From Gammaproteobacteria bacterium (GTDB lineage: Bacteria; Pseudomonadota; Gammaproteobacteria; Steroidobacterales; Steroidobacteraceae), in the NCBI GenBank assembly GCA_028293805.1, contig JAQGOC010000366.1, forward strand, positions 1 through 60,242: 60,242 bases of DNA, in the 5' to 3' direction. The position numbers and the translations under genes were made by a program. Numbering within the stretch: the stretch's first letter is position 1; the number at the start of each line of letters is the position of its first letter. The notes under the pieces are model-generated. The model had not been told where the DNA came from. It searched no databases and saw nothing but the letters and a program-made list of their open reading frames with translations. Shown one piece after another: positions 44,680 to 55,096 of this stretch.

Positions 44680-46053
44680 TCAAACTCTCCGGCGTAACCA
44701 GTTCAACAGATCGATGCGGGTGACCAGGCCCTGGAACTCACTGCCCTTCATGACGATGGCGACCATGCCGCGGTTGAAGATCTCCATCAACTGCGGCAAG
44801 GGGGCATCCACGGGCACCGTGACCAGATGGCTCTCCATCGCTTTCGTGACGGGCTCGTTGAAATGCTGCGGGTTCTCGAACACTTCGAGCAGAATGTCTT
44901 CCTCGTCGACGATTCCGACGATGCGGCCTTCATGCATTACCGGAAGCTGCGACACGTCGTAGAGTTTCATGCGGCGATAGGCCGCCATCACGAGCTCGGT
45001 GGAATTCACGGTAACCGCGGCCCGCTCCCAGGCGCGCCGGGCGATCAGATCGCGCAGGTCGCCATAGTGCTCGCGGTCGATGAATCCCTGGTCCAGCATC
45101 CAGTAATCGTTGTACACCTTCGAGAGATACTTGTTGCCGCTGTCGCAGACGAAGGTGACGACGCGTTTGGGCGTTTTCTGCTCGCGGCAGTAACGCAGGG
45201 CGGCGGCCAGGAGGGTGCCCGTGGACGTGCCGGCAATGAGCCCTTCTTTCAGGAGCAACTCGCGGCATGTCTGGAATGCCTCCGCGTCCGGAATGCTGTA
45301 CGTACTCCCGACGCGCGAGAAGTCGGCAACGGGTGGAATGGAGTCTCCGCCAATGCCCTCCACGAGCCAGCCGCCGCGCGCGGTCTCGACCTTCCCCGTT
45401 TTTGCGTAGTCTGCGAGGATCGAGCCAGCCGGGTCGGCAAGCACCATTTCCACGCCGGGCGCGGTACGCCCAAAAAAATGCGACAGGCCTGTCAGGGTGC
45501 CGCCGGTTCCCACACCGCACACGACGGCATCCAGCTTGTGGCCGGTCTGCTCCCAGATCTCAGGGGCGGTGGTCTCCTCGTGCGCCTGCGGGTTCGCGGG
45601 GTTGCCGAACTGGTTCACGAAGAAGGAGTTGGGCGTTTCGCGCGTGAGCCGCTCAGCGACGTCGCGGTAGTACTCCGGATGACCTTTGCTGACGTCGGAG
45701 CGTGTCAGCACGATCTCGGCGCCCATGGCTTTCAGATGAAAAATCTTCTCCTGGCTCATCTTGTCCGGAATGACCAGCAGCAGCCGATAGCCTTTCTGCC
45801 CGGCGACCAACGCGAGCCCCAGCCCGGTGTTGCCCGCGGTGGCCTCGATGAGCGTGCCGCCCGGTTTGATGCGGCCGTCGCGCTCGGCAGCCTGGATGAG
45901 ATACAAGCCGACCCGGTCCTTGATGGAGCCACCCGGATTCTGGTTCTCGAGCTTGAGAAACAGCTGGCAGGGGCCGGTCTCGAGATGGGTCACGGCGACG
46001 AGCGGCGTGTGGCCGATCATCTCCAGCACGTTGCTGTACGGCTGCGGTGACAT
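44680..46053 (-). CDS. Cystathionine beta-synthase with CBS domain pair
   Basis: The 457-residue product has the fold-type II PLP domain of cysteine-synthase relatives, with the lysine K45 in G-G-S-I-K-D-R and T-A-G-N-T-G-L near residue 88. A C-terminal pair of CBS motifs (about 340-455) binds adenosyl ligands or senses energy state. It joins serine and homocysteine into cystathionine. The cystathionine lyase/synthase gene follows at once, so the pair forms a reverse-transsulfuration operon. There is no heme-binding N-terminal extension of the animal enzyme. Confidence 0.9.
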   Translation of the reverse strand: MSPQPYSNVLEMIGHTPLVAVTHLETGPCQLFLKLENQNPGGSIKDRVGLYLIQAAERDGRIKPGGTLIEATAGNTGLGLALVAGQKGYRLLLVIPDKMSQEKIFHLKAMGAEIVLTRSDVSKGHPEYYRDVAERLTRETPNSFFVNQFGNPANPQAHEETTAPEIWEQTGHKLDAVVCGVGTGGTLTGLSHFFGRTAPGVEMVLADPAGSILADYAKTGKVETARGGWLVEGIGGDSIPPVADFSRVGSTYSIPDAEAFQTCRELLLKEGLIAGTSTGTLLAAALRYCREQKTPKRVVTFVCDSGNKYLSKVYNDYWMLDQGFIDREHYGDLRDLIARRAWERAAVTVNSTELVMAAYRRMKLYDVSQLPVMHEGRIVGIVDEEDILLEVFENPQHFNEPVTKAMESHLVTVPVDAPLPQLMEIFNRGMVAIVMKGSEFQGLVTRIDLLNWLRRRV

Positions 46054-46239
46054 ATGGCGCTCCTCCTCTTAAGCGGCGTCTACGGGCTTGCGGCGCCGTG
46101 CCACGGTCTTCGCGATGCCCGTAAACTGCTGCAGCAGCGCGTGAAATAAGATTGTACGCGATGTAGACCAGGCCGCCTGAGCCGTCGGCCGAACTTGTCG
46201 GCCTCCTGCAGCGCGGCTGCGCCGGGACTGGCGCAGCGA

Positions 46240-47016
46240 TCAACGCACCGCGGTAAGCAGCCCTGAGCCGACCCAGTCGCGCAGAAACGAGGCAGCGCGT
46301 GCCGGCGCCTCGGCTGCGCCGAATTGCGCGCATAGCAGGAGACAAAGCTCCCCAAACGGTTGCCCGGCGCGAGCTGCCTCCAGGACCAGCGCTTCCGCTG
46401 ACGGGAGGGAGCGGAAATAGCTCCGCAGCTCATGGCGCCACAAAAGCCACTGCACCGGTTGCGGGTGCAGAGTCACTTCGGGTATTTCGGCATCCTCGGT
46501 GACCGCCTTCCAGATTTGCGGCGCGTTCCAGGCAAGCTCGAGACGGCGTACGGACGGGTGCCAGTCGAAGCACAGGTCCGCCCATTCGGCCGGCGCAACT
46601 CGCCCAAGGTCGTCCGCCCCGATCGGCATGGCATCCGCGGCGTCAAACACTTCGGTCATGGTCCATTCCCAGCGAGCCAGCTCGGCCAACACGGGAGCGC
46701 CCGCGTAGTCGGCTTCGGCCGCCAGGAAGTCTGCCAGGGCGTTCCCGTAGTAACGGATCGAGAAAAAAGGCGATTCGTGTGTCCGTACATACGCCGTGGC
46801 GAGCGTGTCGAAGTCGCCCTCGCCCAGCAGTTGGGTCAGCACCGGGAAATTGGTCTGCAGCGCCTCGATGAGCCGCGCGCAATAGCCGTCTCCATAGATG
46901 CCCAACCGGGTGGCAATCGGCACCCGGTCGGTACCGACAACGTGCGCCTCGACGGCCGCATCGCCCCGCAGCAGGAAACTCTGGAAGTCGTTCTGGAGGT
47001 GCGTCAGGGAACTCAT
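46240..47016 (-). CDS. bufC: Bufferin/HvfC family partner protein (DUF2063)
   Basis: The 258-residue product matches the HvfC/BufC N-terminal domain: L-x-x-L-Q-x-x-F-Q-S-F-L near the start, [18 protein letters not shown] near residue 37, and F-P-V-L-T-Q-L-L-G. These proteins serve as binding partners of MNIO enzymes and help present the precursor peptide. The ATG at 47016 overlaps the bufB stop as ATGA. A DoxX-like bufD gene, often present in such operons, is not found here; the next gene down is cystathionine beta-synthase. Confidence 0.87.
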   Translation of the reverse strand: MSSLTHLQNDFQSFLLRGDAAVEAHVVGTDRVPIATRLGIYGDGYCARLIEALQTNFPVLTQLLGEGDFDTLATAYVRTHESPFFSIRYYGNALADFLAAEADYAGAPVLAELARWEWTMTEVFDAADAMPIGADDLGRVAPAEWADLCFDWHPSVRRLELAWNAPQIWKAVTEDAEIPEVTLHPQPVQWLLWRHELRSYFRSLPSAEALVLEAARAGQPFGELCLLLCAQFGAAEAPARAASFLRDWVGSGLLTAVR

Positions 47017-47846
47017 GCCGCCCGCGCCAGAGTTCGCTCGGCCACGGCCCGGGCGGCGGCGAGCTCCTCGCAGAGCTCCTCGAGCGGCGGAATGTTGGCA
47101 TCGCGCTCGATCATCGTAGAGACAGTCCCGAAGCGGCGCACCGCCGCCGCATACAACTCCCACACCGGATCCGGCACGGGATGGTCATGCGTGTCGATGA
47201 GATAGTCGCCGTGGCTCTCGTGTCCGGCGAGGTGAATCTGTTGCACGCGCTCGGCCGGAATGGCATTCAGGTAGTCGAGCGCCGCGAATTCATGATTGAC
47301 GGCGCTCACGTAGATGTTGTTCACATCGAGGAGGATCAGGCAGTCGGCGCGCTCCGCGACCTCGCGCAGGAATTCCCATTCCGTGAGCTGCGAGTCGCGA
47401 AACGTCACGTAGCTCGAAACATTCTCCATCAGGATGCGTCGCCCCAGGATGTCCTGCACCGTTCGTATGCGTTCGACGACGTTCGCGAGTGCTTCCTCCG
47501 TATAGGGCAACGGCAGAAGATCGTGCATGTTCTTGCCGGCAATTCCGGTCCAGCACAGGTGATCGGAGATCCACTCCGGCTCGACGCGCGCGGCGAGCGC
47601 CTTGACCTGCGCGAGGTAGTCGCGATCGAGCGGGGCCGTGCTGCCGATCGACATCGATACTCCGTGCATGACCAACGGATAGTGCTCGCGGACCCGCATG
47701 AGGTTGTGCAGGGGCTTGCCGCCCGGCACCAGATAGTTTTCCGTGAGCGCTTCGAACCAGTCGACGGGCGGCCGATCGGCGAGGATGGCCTCGTAGTGAT
47801 CGACCCGCAGGCCGAGACCGAAACCCAGGGATGGACGAGTCAGCAT
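47013..47846 (-). CDS. bufB: MNIO family (DUF692) RiPP-modifying enzyme
   Basis: The 277-residue product is a multinuclear non-heme iron oxidative enzyme. Metal ligands expected in the family are visible in V-M-H-G-V-S, I-S-D-H-L-C, E-N-V-S-S, L-D-V-N-N-I and Q-I-H-L-A-G-H, with a final D-T-H-D-H. MNIOs oxidise cysteines of small precursor peptides to oxazolone-thioamide groups. The six-cysteine precursor gene lies directly upstream. It is therefore assigned as the bufferin-maturation enzyme by sequence and context. Confidence 0.92.
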   Translation of the reverse strand: MLTRPSLGFGLGLRVDHYEAILADRPPVDWFEALTENYLVPGGKPLHNLMRVREHYPLVMHGVSMSIGSTAPLDRDYLAQVKALAARVEPEWISDHLCWTGIAGKNMHDLLPLPYTEEALANVVERIRTVQDILGRRILMENVSSYVTFRDSQLTEWEFLREVAERADCLILLDVNNIYVSAVNHEFAALDYLNAIPAERVQQIHLAGHESHGDYLIDTHDHPVPDPVWELYAAAVRRFGTVSTMIERDANIPPLEELCEELAAARAVAERTLARAA

Positions 47847-47926
47847 GGTGGCCGTCGGGCAGGCAGACGGAAGGGGTACGGGGCAGAAAGGGAGAGCCGC
47901 GTCGAGACGGCCCTCCCCCGCAAGCT

Positions 47927-47941
47927 CAGCGGTACCCGCTG
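47927..47941 (-). terminator. Hairpin between bufA and bufB
   Basis: Read on the minus strand, CAGCGG and CCGCTG pair around a 3-nt loop, starting one base after the bufA stop codon. No T-run follows, so it may slow RNA decay or partly attenuate transcription rather than fully terminate it. That would let the precursor be made in excess over its enzymes. Confidence 0.4.
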
Positions 47942-47942
47942 C

Positions 47943-48194
47943 TTACTTGGCAGCCTTGGCCTTGGCTGCATCGCACTTGGCCTGCGTCATTTCGAGGAAG
48001 CCCTTGCCCTTGCAGGAGTTCTGACCCTTGCAGGAGTTGTTGGCGCTCTTGCAGGCCGAGTGGCCCTTGCAGGAGTTGACCCCATCGCAATGGACCTTCG
48101 CTTCGTCCGCACTGGCGGTCGTGACGGCGGCCATCGAGAACATCATGGCTGCGGCAGCGGCGAGCGCGGCGCTGGACATTTTTCGAGAGTTCAT
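47943..48194 (-). CDS. bufA: Bufferin-type RiPP precursor with six cysteines
   Basis: The 83-residue product has a signal peptide cleaved near A-S-A-D (residue 29). The mature part has cysteines at 36, 42, 48, 55, 61 and 74, spaced by Gly, Lys, Ser and Asn, with repeated N-S-C-K-G and C-K-G-x-x. Bufferins are secreted peptides whose modified cysteines bind copper. The two genes downstream encode the MNIO enzyme and its partner. An AGGAG ribosome binding site precedes the ATG at 48194, which gives the expected signal peptide; longer starts do not. The exact bufferin subfamily could not be fixed by eye. Confidence 0.85.
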   Translation of the reverse strand: MNSRKMSSAALAAAAAMMFSMAAVTTASADEAKVHCDGVNSCKGHSACKSANNSCKGQNSCKGKGFLEMTQAKCDAAKAKAAK

Positions 48195-48298
48195 CCGAGA
48201 TTCTCCTAGAACGTTGGGACGTTGTTCGTTCGACTCGCCCGCCCGGGCGGACAAGAAGGCCTGCATCGCTCCGGCGACCGCCAGGCACTCGGGGGCGC

Positions 48299-48304
48299 AT
48301 TGTA
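48299..48304 (-). promoter_or_regulatory. Possible -10 element of the buf operon
   Basis: On the minus strand TACAAT lies about 105 nt before the bufA start codon. No matching -35 hexamer is clear at 16-18 nt, so an alternative sigma factor or an activator is possible. Confidence 0.25.
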
Positions 48305-48437
48305 CGCCGAAGTCCCGAGGTGCCCTAGAAAGTCGTCGCGCATAAACGACATAAGCAACCGACCTTACGGGAAAAGCGGGTTCCCGGATGCAGTAGCCTC
48401 GATACGCGCGACCCGCCTGCGGTCCGCTTCCGAGCGC

Positions 48438-48476
48438 GTGAGCCTATCCAGTAAAGAGACCGGCTCACTACTGGAT
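48438..48476 (+). promoter_or_regulatory. Two interleaved inverted repeats before uvrA
   Basis: GTGAGCC (48438-48444) is the reverse complement of GGCTCAC (48462-48468). ATCCAGTA (48446-48453) is the reverse complement of TACTGGAT (48469-48476). The two repeats interlock, so both helices could form only as a pseudoknot and otherwise exclude each other. The element lies 150 nt before the uvrA start, in the 430-nt gap from bufA. Apart from this and the bufA promoter region, I see no supported gene in that gap. Confidence 0.5.
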
Positions 48477-48624
48477 GTATTGCAGCGGATTGAAATTTGC
48501 GTCGCGAGGCCGCAAATCCCGGCCACGTGGAGGCTCGAACCGCCGCGGAAATCCATTACAATCGTCGCTTCGCGCGTGCCCATCCCGCTCGCCTTTCCCG
48601 ACTTCAACTATTGACGGTGAAGGA

Positions 48625-51600
48625 ATGACCGACGCCTCCCGTGACGCCATCCTTGTGCGCGGCGCCCGCCAGAACAACCTCAAGAATCTCGATCTCGATA
48701 TTCCGCTAAACGAGCTCATCGTCGTCACAGGCGTATCCGGCTCCGGGAAATCCTCGCTCGTTTTCGATACGTTGTATGCCGAAGGACAGCGGCGTTACGT
48801 CGAGACATTCTCGCCCTACGCGCGGCAATTCCTCGACCGCATGGACAAGCCTCAGGTCGAGGCGATCGTGGGCATCCCGCCGGCAATCGCGATAGACCAG
48901 ACGAACCCCGTACGAACGTCGCGCTCCACCGTGGGCACGATGACGGAACTCAACGATCATCTCAAACTGTTGTTCGCGCGCGGCGCGACGTTGTTTTGTC
49001 AGTGCTGCGGCAAGCCGGTGCGGCGCGATACTTCCGAGAGCATCTACACGGACATGCTGAGCCGCGCGCAGAGCGCCGGCGACCCGCGGCTGCTCCTGTG
49101 CTTTCCCGTGCCGGTTCCGCAGAACTTCAAGGAAGCCGAAGTTCGCGGGCTGCTCGAAAAGCAGGGCTACACGCGTTTCTTCGAAGCCAACGGCAAGCCG
49201 GAACTCGAACAACCGTCGGCCGCGCCCCCGAAGAAGCGCGGCCGCAAGACCACGGTACCCGAAAAACAGACGATCCTCGAAGTCGTGCAAGATCGCTTTC
49301 GAGCAGGCGCCACCGAACGTGGCCGCGTGCTCGAGTCACTCGAAGCGGCGCTGCGTGTGGGACGCGGGCGAGTCAATGTCCACGTCGTCGACGACAACGA
49401 TCCGCCGCGCAGTCTCCAGACATGGCGATATTCCAGCGAGCTGCATTGCGCCGAGTGCGATCGCTCCTATCAGCAGCCGAACCCGAGCCTGTTCTCCTTC
49501 AATTCGCCCGTAGGCGCGTGCGAGACGTGTCGCGGCTTCGGCCGTACCATCGGCATCGACTACGGTCTCGTCATTCCCGATGAGAGCAAGTCGCTGCGCG
49601 GCGGCGCGATCAAACCCTGGCAGACGAAGTCGTACGCCGAGTGTCAGCAAGATTTGGAGAAGTTCGCGAAGAAGCGCGGCATCCCGCTCGATACGCCGTG
49701 GCGCGAGCTCGGCGCCGAGCGGCGTAAATGGGTCATCGAAGGTGAAGGGGAATGGACCAAAGGCGTCTGGTACGGCGTACGACGATTCTTCGCCTGGCTG
49801 GAGACCCGATCCTACAAGATGCACGTGCGCGTGCTTCTCTCGCGCTACCGGGCCTATACCCCGTGCACCGCCTGCGACGGAGCGCGACTCAAGACCCAGG
49901 CTCTCTTATGGCGCGTCGGCAGCCGCGAGCTCGCCGACTCCGTGCTCGGCACGGCCACCCGCTTCCGTCCCCACGGCGTGCAATGGAGCGACGAGACGTT
50001 GCGCACGCTACCGGGACTGACAATTCACGATGTGATGCTCCTGCCGGTGGAGCGAGCCTGCGAGTTCTTCAATAAGCTGGCGCTTCCGCAGCCGCTCGAT
50101 GAAGCGGCCGATCTTCTCCTGAGAGAGATCCGCGGACGCTTCAGCTACCTCGTGAATGTGGGCTTGGGCTATCTGACTCTCGATCGTCAGTCGCGCACGC
50201 TTTCCGGTGGCGAGGTGCAAAGGATAAATCTCACGACGGCCCTCGGAACGTCACTCGTCAACACGTTGTTCGTATTGGACGAGCCCTCCATCGGCCTGCA
50301 TCCACGCGACATGCAGCGGGTCATTGGCGTGATGAAGCGGCTGCGCGATGCGGGCAATTCGCTGGTCGTGGTCGAGCACGACCCTCAGATCATGCTCGAA
50401 GCCGACCGCATTCTCGACATGGGGCCGGGGGCCGGCGAGCGCGGCGGCGAGATCGTGTTTTTCGGCACACCGCGCGAGATCCGACGTCATGCCCGCTCGT
50501 TGACCGGTGAATACCTCAGTGGCCGCAAGATGGTGGCCGCATCCCCGCAGAAAGTGGCAGCCGCTGCCAAAGCGCTCGCCGCAAGACAGGCGGCGGCGGC
50601 CAGCGCTGCCCAGGAAGTCGTTGCGGAAGCACGCTCCAACAGGTGGCTGGAGCTCAGCGGCGCGCGCGAGCACAACCTGAAGAACGTCGATGTACGGATT
50701 CCTCTCAAGCGCCTGGTCTGTGTGACGGGCGTGTCCGGTTCCGGCAAATCCACCCTCGTGGAAGACGTCCTGTACCCGGCCCTGCTCAAATATCGGGGCA
50801 AGCCCACCGAGGCTCCCGGTGAATTCTCGTCGCTGCGCGGTGCCGAGCTCATCGACGATGTCGTCATGGTCGACCAGAGTCCGATCGGCCGCTCGACCCG
50901 GTCGAATCCCGCAAGCTACGTCGGCGCATTCGATGCCATCCGTGCACTGTACGCGACCGAGCCGGCCTCGCAGGAGCGGAAATACACCGCGGGCACTTTC
51001 AGCTTCAACTCCGGCAACGGCCGCTGCCCTACCTGCACCGGCAATGGCTTCGAGCACGTCGAGATGCAGTTTCTCTCCGACGTATACCTGCGTTGCCCTG
51101 ACTGTAACGGCCGCCGCTACCGCGACGAAGTGCTCGACATAAAGCGTGAAGGCGCAAACGGCCGCCGCGCCAGCATCGCCGACGTACTGGATATGACGGT
51201 CACCGAAGCACTCGCGTTTTTTACCGACTCGCGCGAAGTGGCCGCTCGCCTTGCACCGCTTGCGGATGTGGGGCTCGAATACGTAAAGCTCGGCCAGCCC
51301 GTACCTACCTTGTCGGGCGGCGAAGCACAGCGGCTCAAGCTCGCAGGCCATCTCGCGGACGCCGGATCGGTCGTCTCCAGCACGACTCATCACGGCAAGT
51401 TGTTCCTGTTCGACGAGCCCACCACCGGTCTTCACTTCGAGGACGTCGCGAAGCTCCTCAAGGCATTTCGCAAGCTGCTCGCCGCGGGACACTCTCTCCT
51501 GGTGATCGAGCACAATCTCGATCTGATCCGCGCCTCCGATTGGGTCATCGATCTGGGACCCGACGGCGGTGAGCGAGGCGGCGAGATTGTCTGTGTAGGA

Positions 51601-54486
51601 ACACCGGCCGAAGTCAGCGCGCACGCTCGTTCATTCACCGGACAGGCGCTCGCCGCTTACGAAAAGAGCCTCTCCGGCGAAAGCAACGCAAGCATTGCGA
51701 CCGCTGCTGAAGTTGTGAGTGCCACCCTCTCCGGCCCGGCCTTCGTGGGCGTCGCCGAGCCGCGGGCGCAATACGGCCGCGGCAACGGCCATGACCGAAA
51801 CTCGGTCGTCATTCACAACGCCCGCGAGCACAATCTCAAGAGCATCGACGTGGAGATTCCTCGCGATAAGTTCACTGTGATTACGGGCGTTTCGGGTTCG
51901 GGTAAATCGACGCTCGCTTTCGACATCCTTTTCAATGAGGGCCAGAGGCGTTACCTCGAGTCTCTGAACGCGTACGCTCGGCAGTTCGTGCAGCCCGCGG
52001 CCCGGCCGGACGTGGACGCCATTTACGGTATTCCGCCGACCGTCGCCATCGAGCAGCGTACGAGCCGCGGCGGACGTAAGAGCACCGTCGCAACACTCAC
52101 GGAGATCTATCACTTCCTGCGCCTCCTTTACGTGAAGCTCGGCACCCAGTACTGCCCGGATTGCGACGTAGCCATCGAACCGCAAAGCGCAGGGTCCATC
52201 GCGGCGCGCCTGTTACGCGACTACAAGGGCAAGCGGATCGCGCTCCTCGCACCGTTGGTGGTTGCACGAAAGGGTTTCTATACCGATCTTGCGAAATGGG
52301 CGGCCAAGAAGGGGTTCAAGACCTTGCGCGTGGACGGCGCCAATCTCTCCACCGGCCAGTGGCCGCGTTTGTCGCGCTTCAAAGAGCATACGATCGAGCT
52401 GCCGGTGGCCGAAATCGAGGTCGGGTCCAAAACGGATACAGCGCTGCACGCGGCGCTCGATCGAGCTCTCGACTTCGGCAAAGGCCTCGTGCACGTGCTC
52501 GGACCGAAGTCGGACAAGGTGACGGTATTCTCCACGAAGCGCGCTTGTCCCTCGTGCGGGCGTAGCTTCTCGGAGCTGGATCCGCGCCTGTTTTCGTTCA
52601 ATTCGAAACATGGGTGGTGCGAGAGTTGCTTCGGCACGGGCGTGGAGATGGCCGGCTTCGATGAGGAGCAGACGGGTGAGGAAATCTGGTGGAACGACTG
52701 GTACGAGCACGACCCGCAAGCCTGCAGCGCGTGCGACGGACAGCGATTGAGCCCCGTTGGCCTGAGCGTGCGCTTTCGTGACCGGTCGGTCGCTGCCCTC
52801 GCCGCGGAGCCGGTCGCCGGCGCGGCCGAGTTCTTCGCCAGACTCAAGCTCAACACGCGGGAGAAGGAGATCGGCCGCGATCTGCTGGCCGAGATTCGTG
52901 CGCGCCTGAAGTTCCTCGAGCGCGTGGGGCTGGGATACCTGCAGCTCGATCGCTCCGCACCGACACTGTCGGGCGGCGAAGCGCAACGCATCCGCCTTGC
53001 CGCGCAGCTCGGCTCGAACTTGCAGGGTGTGTGTTATGTGCTCGACGAGCCGACGATCGGCCTGCACCCCCGCGATAACGCGATCCTGCTCGACTCCCTT
53101 GCCGAGCTCGCAGGAAATCGCAATACCCTGGTGGTCGTCGAACACGATGAGGACACGATCCGGCGCGCCGATCACGTTCTCGATCTCGGCCCGGCAGCGG
53201 GCGTGCGCGGCGGTGAGGTAGTTGGCTCCGGCACGGTAGAGGACCTCATCGGCAACCCAAAGTCGATCACGGGGCGCTTCCTTCGCGAACCGCTGTTACA
53301 CCCGGCGCAGCCAGTGCGGCTGGTGAAGGACAACACGCCGCGACTGAAGCTGGAAAAGATAGCACTGCATAACGTCGAGGGAATCGATGTGAGTATTCCT
53401 GTTGGCCGTCTTGTGGTGATCACGGGCGTGTCGGGCTCGGGAAAGTCGACTGTCGCGCGCGATGTCCTCTATTCGAACTTGCGGCGGCTTCTGGGCGAGA
53501 GCAACGGCAACGGCCGGTATCCCACGAGGTCCAAGGACAACGGTAAGGGAAATGGCAGCAGCCGTAGTAATGGCGCGAACGGCAATGGCCCCCGCAATGG
53601 TCGCGGCAAGCCTACGGGCCTCATCGGCTGCAAAGCATTGCGCGGAATCGAACACATCGACCGGGTGCTCGAGGTGGACCAGACCCCGATCGGTAAGACG
53701 CCGCGCTCCTGCCCCGCGACCTACATCGGGTTCTGGGATGCCATTCGTACCATCTACGCCGGCACGACCGAGGCTCGTATCCGCGGCTACACGGCCAGCC
53801 GCTTCTCTTTCAACACGGCGGGGGGCCGCTGTGATGCCTGCGAAGGCCAGGGCGTCAAGACGATCGAGATGAGCTTTTTGCCCGACGTGAAGATCCTGTG
53901 CGACGTTTGCGGGGGTCGCCGCTTCAACTCCGAGACCCTCTCAGTGCTTTGGCGCGAAAAGAGTATCGGCGACGTCCTTGCCATGGACGTAGACGATGCC
54001 GTCGAGTTCTTCAAGGCGCATCCGCGCATCCACCACGCCTTGAAACTTCTGCAGGATGTCGGCCTTGGCTACCTCACCCTCGGCCAGCAAAGCCCCACGC
54101 TCTCGGGCGGAGAGGCACAGCGCATCAAGCTCGTGACCGAGCTCTCCAAAGTCCGCGGCGACGTCGCGGCAGGGCCAAGGTTCAAGCCTAAGCACACCCT
54201 CTACGTGCTGGACGAGCCAACGGTAGGCCTGCACATGGCCGACGTGGAGAAGCTCATCCACGTGCTGCATCGTCTCGTCCAGGCCGGGAACACGGCGGTA
54301 GTGGTCGAGCACAACCTCGATGTCATGGCTGAGGCGGATTGGATCGTGGACATGGGGCCCGAAGCCGGGGATGGCGGCGGCCGGATCGTGGATCAAGGCG
54401 CTCCGGCGGAGATTGCATTGAAGAAAAAGACGTCCCACACCGGCCGGGTGCTCCACGACTTCCTCCGGGAGCGCACGAGGCAGTAA
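48625..54486 (+). CDS. Tandem-fused double UvrA, four ABC modules
   Basis: The 1953-residue product is two UvrA-like proteins in one chain, about 1-1022 and 1059-1953. Walker A motifs G-V-S-G-S-G-K-S lie near residues 36, 705, 1090 and 1605. ABC signatures L-S-G-G-E lie near 525, 897, 1449 and 1827. Each half keeps its zinc-finger cysteine pairs, such as C-A-E-C with C-E-T-C in the first and C-P-S-C with C-E-S-C in the second, and the inserted region that binds UvrB. A Gly/Asn/Ser-rich loop sits near residues 1624-1666 of the last module. UvrA acts as a dimer in damage recognition, so a fusion could work as a built-in dimer. A separate uvrA elsewhere is possible. Confidence 0.9.
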   Translation: MTDASRDAILVRGARQNNLKNLDLDIPLNELIVVTGVSGSGKSSLVFDTLYAEGQRRYVETFSPYARQFLDRMDKPQVEAIVGIPPAIAIDQTNPVRTSRSTVGTMTELNDHLKLLFARGATLFCQCCGKPVRRDTSESIYTDMLSRAQSAGDPRLLLCFPVPVPQNFKEAEVRGLLEKQGYTRFFEANGKPELEQPSAAPPKKRGRKTTVPEKQTILEVVQDRFRAGATERGRVLESLEAALRVGRGRVNVHVVDDNDPPRSLQTWRYSSELHCAECDRSYQQPNPSLFSFNSPVGACETCRGFGRTIGIDYGLVIPDESKSLRGGAIKPWQTKSYAECQQDLEKFAKKRGIPLDTPWRELGAERRKWVIEGEGEWTKGVWYGVRRFFAWLETRSYKMHVRVLLSRYRAYTPCTACDGARLKTQALLWRVGSRELADSVLGTATRFRPHGVQWSDETLRTLPGLTIHDVMLLPVERACEFFNKLALPQPLDEAADLLLREIRGRFSYLVNVGLGYLTLDRQSRTLSGGEVQRINLTTALGTSLVNTLFVLDEPSIGLHPRDMQRVIGVMKRLRDAGNSLVVVEHDPQIMLEADRILDMGPGAGERGGEIVFFGTPREIRRHARSLTGEYLSGRKMVAASPQKVAAAAKALAARQAAAASAAQEVVAEARSNRWLELSGAREHNLKNVDVRIPLKRLVCVTGVSGSGKSTLVEDVLYPALLKYRGKPTEAPGEFSSLRGAELIDDVVMVDQSPIGRSTRSNPASYVGAFDAIRALYATEPASQERKYTAGTFSFNSGNGRCPTCTGNGFEHVEMQFLSDVYLRCPDCNGRRYRDEVLDIKREGANGRRASIADVLDMTVTEALAFFTDSREVAARLAPLADVGLEYVKLGQPVPTLSGGEAQRLKLAGHLADAGSVVSSTTHHGKLFLFDEPTTGLHFEDVAKLLKAFRKLLAAGHSLLVIEHNLDLIRASDWVIDLGPDGGERGGEIVCVGTPAEVSAHARSFTGQALAAYEKSLSGESNASIATAAEVVSATLSGPAFVGVAEPRAQYGRGNGHDRNSVVIHNAREHNLKSIDVEIPRDKFTVITGVSGSGKSTLAFDILFNEGQRRYLESLNAYARQFVQPAARPDVDAIYGIPPTVAIEQRTSRGGRKSTVATLTEIYHFLRLLYVKLGTQYCPDCDVAIEPQSAGSIAARLLRDYKGKRIALLAPLVVARKGFYTDLAKWAAKKGFKTLRVDGANLSTGQWPRLSRFKEHTIELPVAEIEVGSKTDTALHAALDRALDFGKGLVHVLGPKSDKVTVFSTKRACPSCGRSFSELDPRLFSFNSKHGWCESCFGTGVEMAGFDEEQTGEEIWWNDWYEHDPQACSACDGQRLSPVGLSVRFRDRSVAALAAEPVAGAAEFFARLKLNTREKEIGRDLLAEIRARLKFLERVGLGYLQLDRSAPTLSGGEAQRIRLAAQLGSNLQGVCYVLDEPTIGLHPRDNAILLDSLAELAGNRNTLVVVEHDEDTIRRADHVLDLGPAAGVRGGEVVGSGTVEDLIGNPKSITGRFLREPLLHPAQPVRLVKDNTPRLKLEKIALHNVEGIDVSIPVGRLVVITGVSGSGKSTVARDVLYSNLRRLLGESNGNGRYPTRSKDNGKGNGSSRSNGANGNGPRNGRGKPTGLIGCKALRGIEHIDRVLEVDQTPIGKTPRSCPATYIGFWDAIRTIYAGTTEARIRGYTASRFSFNTAGGRCDACEGQGVKTIEMSFLPDVKILCDVCGGRRFNSETLSVLWREKSIGDVLAMDVDDAVEFFKAHPRIHHALKLLQDVGLGYLTLGQQSPTLSGGEAQRIKLVTELSKVRGDVAAGPRFKPKHTLYVLDEPTVGLHMADVEKLIHVLHRLVQAGNTAVVVEHNLDVMAEADWIVDMGPEAGDGGGRIVDQGAPAEIALKKKTSHTGRVLHDFLRERTRQ

Positions 54487-54495
54487 AATCTGCCC

Positions 54496-54798
54496 ATGCC
54501 TCACGATCTGGTGTGCTGGAAATGCGGTGGCTCATTGGCGGCAATGAGCCTGCCGCTGATGCGCGCGGACGCCTGCCCAAAATGCCGCGCCGAACTGCAT
54601 GTCTGCCGGATGTGCGTCGACTACGACACCCGCGTAGCCAAGCATTGCCGCGAGCCGACGGCCGAGGACGTCAGCGACAAAACACGCGCCAACTTCTGCG
54701 GTCACTATAAGCCGCGCCCCGCGGCCTACACGCCGCCCAACAGCGGCGAAATCAACAAATCGCTCAGCGAGCTCGAAAAGCTCTTCGGCAAGCGGTAA
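54496..54798 (+). CDS. Small zinc-ribbon protein of unknown function
   Basis: The 100-residue product starts with C-W-K-C-G and C-P-K-C, a zinc-ribbon layout, followed by C-R-M-C, then H-C and F-C-G-H-Y. These could bind two zinc ions. The C-terminal third (S-G-E-I-N-K-S-L-S-E-L-E-K-L-F) looks helical. I do not recognise a named family. It begins 9 nt after the giant UvrA stop, so it is probably co-transcribed and may serve DNA repair or nucleic-acid binding. Base composition matches its neighbours. Confidence 0.75.
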   Translation: MPHDLVCWKCGGSLAAMSLPLMRADACPKCRAELHVCRMCVDYDTRVAKHCREPTAEDVSDKTRANFCGHYKPRPAAYTPPNSGEINKSLSELEKLFGKR

Positions 54799-55026
54799 CG
54801 CGGTGTAACGTACAAAGCGGCGGTGAGACCTGGGAGATTGGTCTTGAGAGCTTTCTGTTGCGAGCTGGACGCGCTGGGTGACCTGGGCGATGTTGACCTG
54901 TATTCCTGCCGGGGCGGCGGAGCTGCCTGAGTTCCCCATCACAGGGCAGGAACGCGAGGCGGTATCGACGGCTCGCTCGCGCAATTACGAGAGCTCTATG
55001 CAGCGGGAGCACTGCATTGGCGGAAG

Positions 55027-55072
55027 GTTACATCTGTAACGCGCGTCGGGCGCAAGGTAACCGTCCGGTAAC
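55027..55072 (+). promoter_or_regulatory. Phased GTAAC boxes before the PQQ dehydrogenase gene
   Basis: GTAAC occurs at 55036, 55057 and 55068, steps of 21 and 11 nt, about two and one helical turns. The first is part of the inverted repeat GTTAC-ATCT-GTAAC at 55027-55040. A further pair is at 54795 and 54805 at the end of the preceding gene. Tandem direct repeats one turn apart are typical of OmpR-type regulator sites. The 298-nt intergenic gap holds no other feature I can support. Confidence 0.4.
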
Positions 55073-55096
55073 GTTGGCGCGCAGAATACACGCGAG

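Noticed and set aside
46151..46156. TACAAT on the minus strand as the cbs promoter
   Set aside because: The hexamer is good, but no matching -35 could be seen, so it is not listed as a feature.
48365..48607. An 80-residue gene on the minus strand between bufA and uvrA
   Set aside because: It has no recognisable domain or good ribosome binding site and overlaps the interleaved inverted repeats.
48400..48625. LexA (SOS) box before the UvrA gene
   Set aside because: No CTGT-N8-ACAG pattern was found; only the interleaved inverted repeats were seen.
50251..51624. A 457-residue open frame on the minus strand
   Set aside because: It is antisense to UvrA and shows no domain or ribosome binding site.
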